Source: Streptosporangium violaceochromogenes (lineage in GTDB: Bacteria; Actinomycetota; Actinomycetes; Streptosporangiales; Streptosporangiaceae). Taken from it: DNA of 64,000 bases. Numbering within the stretch: position 1 is the stretch's first letter; every line of letters starts with the position of its first letter. The stretch is taken from positions 1-64,000 of the forward strand of contig NZ_BNBB01000010.1 in NCBI RefSeq assembly GCF_014654615.1, given 5' to 3'. The notes beneath the pieces were generated by a model that was not told the DNA's origin, ran no database searches, and saw only the letters and a list, made by a program, of their open reading frames with translations. Shown here piece by piece: positions 60,126-64,000 of this stretch. The translations under genes were made by a program, and so were the position numbers.

Positions 60126-60374
60126 ATGAGTCAGGACAGCAACAGCGCACACGCCGTCTTCGAGATCGACCTCACCCTTGAGGAGACCCGCCGACGGGCC
60201 GCGTTCATGACGGCACTGGAGCCGAGCTGGGACCCGGCCGCCGCGATGCGCGCCGAGGATGAGGCCTACGACCTCCTCTACTCCGGCCTCGACGAGCGGC
60301 AGCGGGAGATCCACGACATGCTCGTCGCGACCGGGGTCCTCCCGCGAAGGGGGCCCGGCCATGCTGCCTCTTGA
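60126..60374 (+). CDS. DUF6400 family small protein
   Basis: The 82-residue protein reads AVFEIDLTLEETRRRAAFMT, ALEPSWDPAAAMRAEDEAYD and LLYSGLDERQREIHDMLVATGVLP, the compact helical pattern of DUF6400, a small family known to me from Streptomyces. Its function is unknown; it has no membrane segment. ATG 60126 is chosen because family similarity begins there, although the frame is open back to GTG 59973 next to the -10 box, which would add 51 disordered residues. It overlaps the zinc-ribbon gene by 14 bases. Confidence 0.7.
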   Translation: MSQDSNSAHAVFEIDLTLEETRRRAAFMTALEPSWDPAAAMRAEDEAYDLLYSGLDERQREIHDMLVATGVLPRRGPGHAAS

Positions 60375-60591
60375 CCCACACGCCGACCTGGGGCGCAGGG
60401 CCTGGGTGCCCTGCCCCGGATGCCGCGACGACCGCGACTGCGGCGACTGCACCGGAGGCCGGAACTGCGGGACGCACTGGCGCTATCTCATCGGCACCGC
60501 CGGAAGCCTTCTCCACCTGCAGTGCCCCGGGTGCACCCACCTGTGGAGCCACGAGACCGGCTTCGGCGCGGGAGGCTCCCGGCCGTTCTGA
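60361..60591 (+). CDS. Small Cys-rich zinc-ribbon-like protein
   Basis: The 76-residue protein contains CPGC, CGDC and a C-terminal CPGC with a further CG and two His (NCGTHW, HLQCPGCTHLW), enough to bind one or two zinc ions. The ATG lies inside the end of the DUF6400 gene behind AAGGGGG, so the two are translationally coupled and probably act together. There is no membrane helix. Family unknown to me. Confidence 0.65.
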   Translation: MLPLDPHADLGRRAWVPCPGCRDDRDCGDCTGGRNCGTHWRYLIGTAGSLLHLQCPGCTHLWSHETGFGAGGSRPF

Positions 60592-60768
60592 CGCCGCCAC
60601 GCCAAAACCCCCGGCACTCCCCAACCGTTCCTCTGACACTTCCAGCACCCCGACACTCCCGCCGCCCGGCACCCCAGCGCCTCGACACCGACGGTCGGCG
60701 CGGACGCCGACGGAGACACCCCGAACCCGCCCCGGCGCCGGGCGGCGGGACTCACGCGCCCGTCGCGG

Positions 60769-61434
60769 TCACCGGCCCTCGCGGGCGGCCCGTTCCCGGG
60801 CGGGTGACGAGACCGGCGGGGCGACAGCGCCCGGAACCGTCGCGAGGGCGGCCAGGGTACCGGCCGCGGCGCTCCTGACCCGCGCGCTGTCGTCGTCCAG
60901 GCAGGCGGTCACCGCGCCGACGAGGGCGGGCACCGCCGCCCGGAGGTCAAGGACGGCCCGCGCAACGAGCGCGTCGGCGAGCTCGTCGTCCCAGGCGTCT
61001 CCGTCCTCGGCGAGGATCGCCTCCAGCGTGGCGGCGATCTCCGCCTCGCGCCCCCATGGGAAGGCCGCCGCCCGAAGCTCACCCTCCGGCACCTGAGGGG
61101 CGGACGCCTCGGTCACCTCGCAGAGAAAGCCGAGGAGCACGGCGCGCAGCGGCGCGGCCTCGAACGCCCCCCGCTCGGCGGGGGCGGCGCCGAGCCCGGC
61201 CGTGCGGGGGTCGGCCAAAAGGCCCGCCACGACCAGGGCCGCGGGCGGGGTCACCGTCCAGATCGTGCCCTGGTGGATCACCGCGCCGAACAGGTGATCA
61301 ACGGCCCTGGCCCGCGCCGCGGCGTCGTCACCGACCAGGGCACGCAGGTGCCCGGGGGTGTCCGACGCCGGGCCGTAGGCGTGGAACAGCCGTGACCAGT
61401 CGACCTCCGCCACGGCCGCCCATCCGGTTCGCAT
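60769..61434 (-). CDS. HEAT-like helical repeat protein
   Basis: This 221-residue protein begins MRTGWAAVAEVDWSRLFHAY and consists of helical pairs such as ARARAVDHLFGAVIHQGTIW, AAPLRAVLLGFLCEVTEA and RAAVPALVGAVTACLDDDSA, ending with a HEAT-type unit RVRSAAAGTLAALATVPGA. It resembles small actinobacterial HEAT-repeat proteins of unknown function. The start codon ATG 61434 has only a weak ribosome binding site. It stands alone, with 160 bases to the next gene upstream. Confidence 0.65.
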   Translation of the reverse strand: MRTGWAAVAEVDWSRLFHAYGPASDTPGHLRALVGDDAAARARAVDHLFGAVIHQGTIWTVTPPAALVVAGLLADPRTAGLGAAPAERGAFEAAPLRAVLLGFLCEVTEASAPQVPEGELRAAAFPWGREAEIAATLEAILAEDGDAWDDELADALVARAVLDLRAAVPALVGAVTACLDDDSARVRSAAAGTLAALATVPGAVAPPVSSPARERAAREGR

Positions 61435-61594
61435 GCGGTCGATTGTGCACCATCTTCCGGACGGCCGGCCCCAGCCCGCGGACGGCGGCCTCAGACGGCG
61501 GTTCCGCCCCTGAAACGACAGACTCCCGGCGGAACCGGAAAGGGACGGCGGGGCGGGCACCGGGCCCGCCTCGCCGGCTCTTTTCACCTCCGGG

Positions 61595-62515
61595 TCACCC
61601 GGCCGCCCGCAGGTCCGGCACGACCTCGGCGCAGATCTTCTCGAACAGCACGGGGTCGACACCCCCCGGCCCCGGATACAGGAAGACGAACTCCGTGATG
61701 CCGATCTCGCGGTACCTCCCGACGAAATCGCGGAACGCCTCGACCGAGGCGAACGGCCTGTCGGCGGTGAACCCGGCGAGGAACGAGCGCCGGATGGAGG
61801 AGGGATCACGCCCCTGTTCGGCCGCGTATTCGTCCAGCAGGGCGGCCCGGCGGGCGGTGGTTCGTACCGCCTCCTCCTCCGACAGCGTGACGCCGCGGCG
61901 CATCTGCGAGAAGAGCGTGCCGTAGGAGCTCCAGGTGTCGGCGTGGCGGGCCGCGACACGCAGCGTACCCGGGACGTGCGCGGCGATCGTCAGGGGCACC
62001 GCCGGCTGAACCGGCGCGGGGGCCCGGACCGTGCCGGTCGCCTGGTAGTACGCGCCGGCGTAGTCGAAGGTGTCCTCGGACAGCATGCCCCGGACGATCT
62101 CCACGTACTCGCCGAATCTCGCGACCCGTTCGTCCTGTCCCCAGAGCGGCACCCCGCAGGCCGCGTGGTCGGCCGGGTTGCCGCCGGCCCCGAGGCCCAA
62201 CACCAGGCGGCCGGCGGACATGTGGTCCAGGGTCACCGCCTGCTTGGCCACCATCGCCGGTCCGCGGAAGGGCATGCCGCTGACGAGCGGCCCCAGGGTG
62301 GGCCGGGTGGTGGCCGCGGCCATCCCGGCCAGCAACAGCCAGGCGTCGAAGCGCGGCCGGACCGCCCTGCCCTCGACGATGGAACTCCAGACGTGGTCGC
62401 CGGCCCACAGGCTGTCGAGCCCCAGGCGCTCGAACCACTCCCATCGGGCGGTCAGCTCCGGCCAGGGCTCCGCCTCGTAGGTCATCACGCCGAAGGTGAG
62501 GGGGTGACCGGTCAC
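61595..62515 (-). CDS. Luciferase-like (probably F420-dependent) oxidoreductase
   Basis: This 306-residue TIM-barrel enzyme of the bacterial luciferase family has LTFGVMTYEAEPWPELTARW at the start, FERLGLDSLWAGDHVW near residues 28-43, DHMSAGRLVLGLGAGGNPAD near 96-115 and RFGEYVEIVRGML. The GxGAGGN loop contacts the cofactor. In actinobacteria most such proteins use F420. GTG 62515 overlaps the amidohydrolase stop (GTGA). The substrate is unknown; the linked amidohydrolase suggests a degradative pathway. Confidence 0.87.
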   Translation of the reverse strand: MTGHPLTFGVMTYEAEPWPELTARWEWFERLGLDSLWAGDHVWSSIVEGRAVRPRFDAWLLLAGMAAATTRPTLGPLVSGMPFRGPAMVAKQAVTLDHMSAGRLVLGLGAGGNPADHAACGVPLWGQDERVARFGEYVEIVRGMLSEDTFDYAGAYYQATGTVRAPAPVQPAVPLTIAAHVPGTLRVAARHADTWSSYGTLFSQMRRGVTLSEEEAVRTTARRAALLDEYAAEQGRDPSSIRRSFLAGFTADRPFASVEAFRDFVGRYREIGITEFVFLYPGPGGVDPVLFEKICAEVVPDLRAAG

Positions 62516-63744
62516 ATCTCCTCCACGTGGAACACCCCGGACTTGGCGACGCCGCGCACGGCGCCGGGCCGGGCAAGCACCGTGATGTCGGCCAGCGGGT
62601 CACCGGCCACGATCAACAGGTCGGCCCGTCTGCCGACGGTGAGGGTGCCGGTCTGCCCGGCGACGCCCGTCAGCTCGGCCGCCGTCCTGGTGGCCGACAC
62701 CAGGGCGTCCATCGGGGTCATCCCGTACCGCACCATCAGCTCCAGTTCCTCGGCCCCGGACCCGTGCGGCACGACGCCGGTATCGGTGCCGAAGGCGATG
62801 CGGACCCCGGCCTCGACCGCCCGCCGGAAGCTTGCGGTGTGCGCCTCGACGACCGTCTCGACCTTGGCCAGCATGTGCGCGGGCACCGAACCCGGCTGCC
62901 GTTCGGCGCGGCGGCGGATCCACACCGGAGCCAGCAGGGTCGGCACGAGGTAGGTCCCGCGGCGGACCATCGCCGCGATGGTCTCGTCGTCGAGGAACAT
63001 GCCGTGCTCGATCGAGTCGACTCCGGCCTCGACCGCGAGGCGGATGCCGCCCGCGGAGATGGCGTGCGCCGCCACGGGCTTACCCGCCGTGTGCGCCACC
63101 TCGACGGCGGCCACCACCTCCTCGCGGGAGAAGCCCACCGTTCCCGGGCCACCGTGGTCGCTCATGACCCCGCCCGAGGTGTAGACCTTGATCTGGTCGG
63201 CGCCCGCCCGCAACAGCTCACGGGCCGCCCTGCGGACCTCGTCGGCACCGTCGACGACGGTGCGGGGGTGTTCGGGGTCGGCCACCTGGGTGCAGACGCC
63301 CGACAGGGTGGTCTGGTCGCCGTGGCCGGCGGTCTGGGACAGCGCCGCGACGGCGATCTTAAGGTGGGGGCCGGGAAAGAGCCCCCGGTCCAGGGCCATC
63401 TTGCCCCCCAGGGGCATCCCGGACAGGTCGCGCACCGTGGTGAACCCGGCCCGCAGCATTTTCTCGGCGTTGACGTACCCCTCGGCCACACCCAGGCTGT
63501 ACGGCGTGGCCAGCCGCTCGGCCAGGGTGCGCCCGGCGAGCGTCACCAGGTGGACGTGGCAGTCGATGAGGCCGGGCAGCACGGTGTGGGCGCTCGCGTC
63601 GGTCACGGTCGCGCCCGCCGGAACGGGGAGGTCGCGCCCGATCCCGGTGATGACCCCGTCGTCGCCGACGACGACGGTCACTCCCTCCACCGGGTCGGCC
63701 CCGGTCCCGTCGATCAGCCTGCCGCACCGGATCACCCTGGTCAT
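62512..63744 (-). CDS. Amidohydrolase, imidazolonepropionase/prolidase-like
   Basis: The 410-residue metal-dependent hydrolase has the composite-domain N-terminus RCGRLIDGTGADPVEG, the metal ligands His63 and His65 (DCHVHL), a bridging Lys in ADQIKVYTSGGV, His in KPVAAHAISAGG and IEHGMF, and Asp in FGTDTG. It is close to the Zn-dependent prolidase/Xaa-Pro or organophosphate-type amidohydrolases seen in soil actinobacteria. Its start overlaps the stop of the OsmC gene (ATGA), forming a three-gene operon with the oxidoreductase. Cytosolic. Confidence 0.9.
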   Translation of the reverse strand: MTRVIRCGRLIDGTGADPVEGVTVVVGDDGVITGIGRDLPVPAGATVTDASAHTVLPGLIDCHVHLVTLAGRTLAERLATPYSLGVAEGYVNAEKMLRAGFTTVRDLSGMPLGGKMALDRGLFPGPHLKIAVAALSQTAGHGDQTTLSGVCTQVADPEHPRTVVDGADEVRRAARELLRAGADQIKVYTSGGVMSDHGGPGTVGFSREEVVAAVEVAHTAGKPVAAHAISAGGIRLAVEAGVDSIEHGMFLDDETIAAMVRRGTYLVPTLLAPVWIRRRAERQPGSVPAHMLAKVETVVEAHTASFRRAVEAGVRIAFGTDTGVVPHGSGAEELELMVRYGMTPMDALVSATRTAAELTGVAGQTGTLTVGRRADLLIVAGDPLADITVLARPGAVRGVAKSGVFHVEEM

Positions 63745-64000
63745 CGGCCGGCCTCCTGCTCACAGGCGCGGACGGTGAGATCGACGGGGTTGCGGACGAG
63801 GTAGGCGATCGGGCAACGCTGTTCGCCCTCGGCGACGAAGGCGGCGATCTCGTCCGGGCTCATCTCCGCGGCGTCGATCCGTACGTACGCGGTCAGCTCG
63901 TGGGGGTGGATCGGACGGTCGCCGGGCACCTCGAAGAACCCGGCGTCGTTGTTGCGGGCGACCACCCGCACGCTGACCCGGTCCAGTGGCAGGCCGCGCA
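63741..64000 (-). CDS. OsmC/Ohr-family protein (5' part missing)
   Basis: The visible 85 C-terminal residues include LPLDRVSVRVVARNNDAGFF, HPHELTAYVRIDAAEMSPDE and GEQRCPIAYLVRNPVDLTV. The Cys of RCPI is the resolving thiol position of OsmC proteins, which reduce organic peroxides. The N-terminal part with the other active Cys and Arg is beyond the right edge. The stop overlaps the amidohydrolase ATG. Confidence 0.8.
   Translation of the reverse strand, partial: RGLPLDRVSVRVVARNNDAGFFEVPGDRPIHPHELTAYVRIDAAEMSPDEIAAFVAEGEQRCPIAYLVRNPVDLTVRACEQEAGR

Overview
The window is high-GC actinobacterial chromosome. Codon third positions are almost all G or C, GTG starts and 1-4 nt stop/start overlaps are frequent, and the gene set (WhiB-like protein, BldG-type anti-sigma antagonist, actinobacterial tad pilus cluster, MarP-type protease, actinobacterial holin, Crp, PonA2-type penicillin-binding protein) is typical of the phylum. 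From about 11.5 to 41.4 kb the order helicase, tad cluster, acs, nhaA, marP, nudix, nth, crp, beta-lactamase-fold hydrolase, RidA, DUF4177, two ArsA-type ATPases, whiB-like, ponA, metallophosphoesterase follows, as I remember it, the M. tuberculosis Rv3649-Rv3683 and Streptomyces SCO35xx neighbourhoods. A member of the Streptosporangiales is the best guess, but that is inference.

Layout. 0-11.4 kb: a TnpB gene cut by the left edge, with a palindromic element end; a QueA-like enzyme; two related secreted proteins; serB; a FUSC membrane protein; sixA with a tiny membrane-protein gene; the K+-insensitive proton-pumping pyrophosphatase hppA; and bldG with its anti-sigma partner. 11.5-20.5 kb: an MrfA/YprA-type helicase, then on the minus strand the tad pilus operon (tadZ, tadA, tadB, tadC, pilin, two TadE-like genes) and a LOG/TIGR00725-like gene. 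20.5-21.5 kb is a long non-coding region with DnaA-box-like repeats and a strong hairpin. 21.5-41.4 kb is the conserved core described above, closed by tRNA-Pro(CGG). 41.8-49.5 kb is more variable: an acidic small protein, a LuxR-type pseudo-receiver regulator, a cation/proton antiporter with a DUF190 gene, an MmpS-like membrane protein, a PASTA lipoprotein and a VKOR/DsbA disulfide pair.

49.96-57.43 kb is the most unusual part. It is a tightly packed six-gene operon: a Crp/Fnr regulator, a class III cyclase-like protein, a large STAND-like/HEAT protein, a cytosolic helical protein, a vWA-OmpA lipoprotein and a four-helix membrane protein. The cyclase-like protein (at its C-terminus) and the STAND-like protein (near its N-terminus) carry the same 27-residue motif without gaps. 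This suggests a homotypic, perhaps amyloid-type, signalling contact in an undescribed envelope-linked stress or immune system.

57.5-64 kb: an ABC exporter apparently driven by a SoxR-type promoter, a DUF6400/zinc-ribbon gene pair behind a perfect Crp-type palindrome, a HEAT-like protein, and a minus-strand operon of a luciferase-like oxidoreductase, an amidohydrolase and an OsmC protein cut by the right edge.

Regulation visible in the sequence: at least seven genes have a -10-like hexamer 6-7 nt before the start codon and look leaderless; several strong hairpin terminators separate convergent genes; a 24-bp perfect palindrome precedes the MmpS-like gene.
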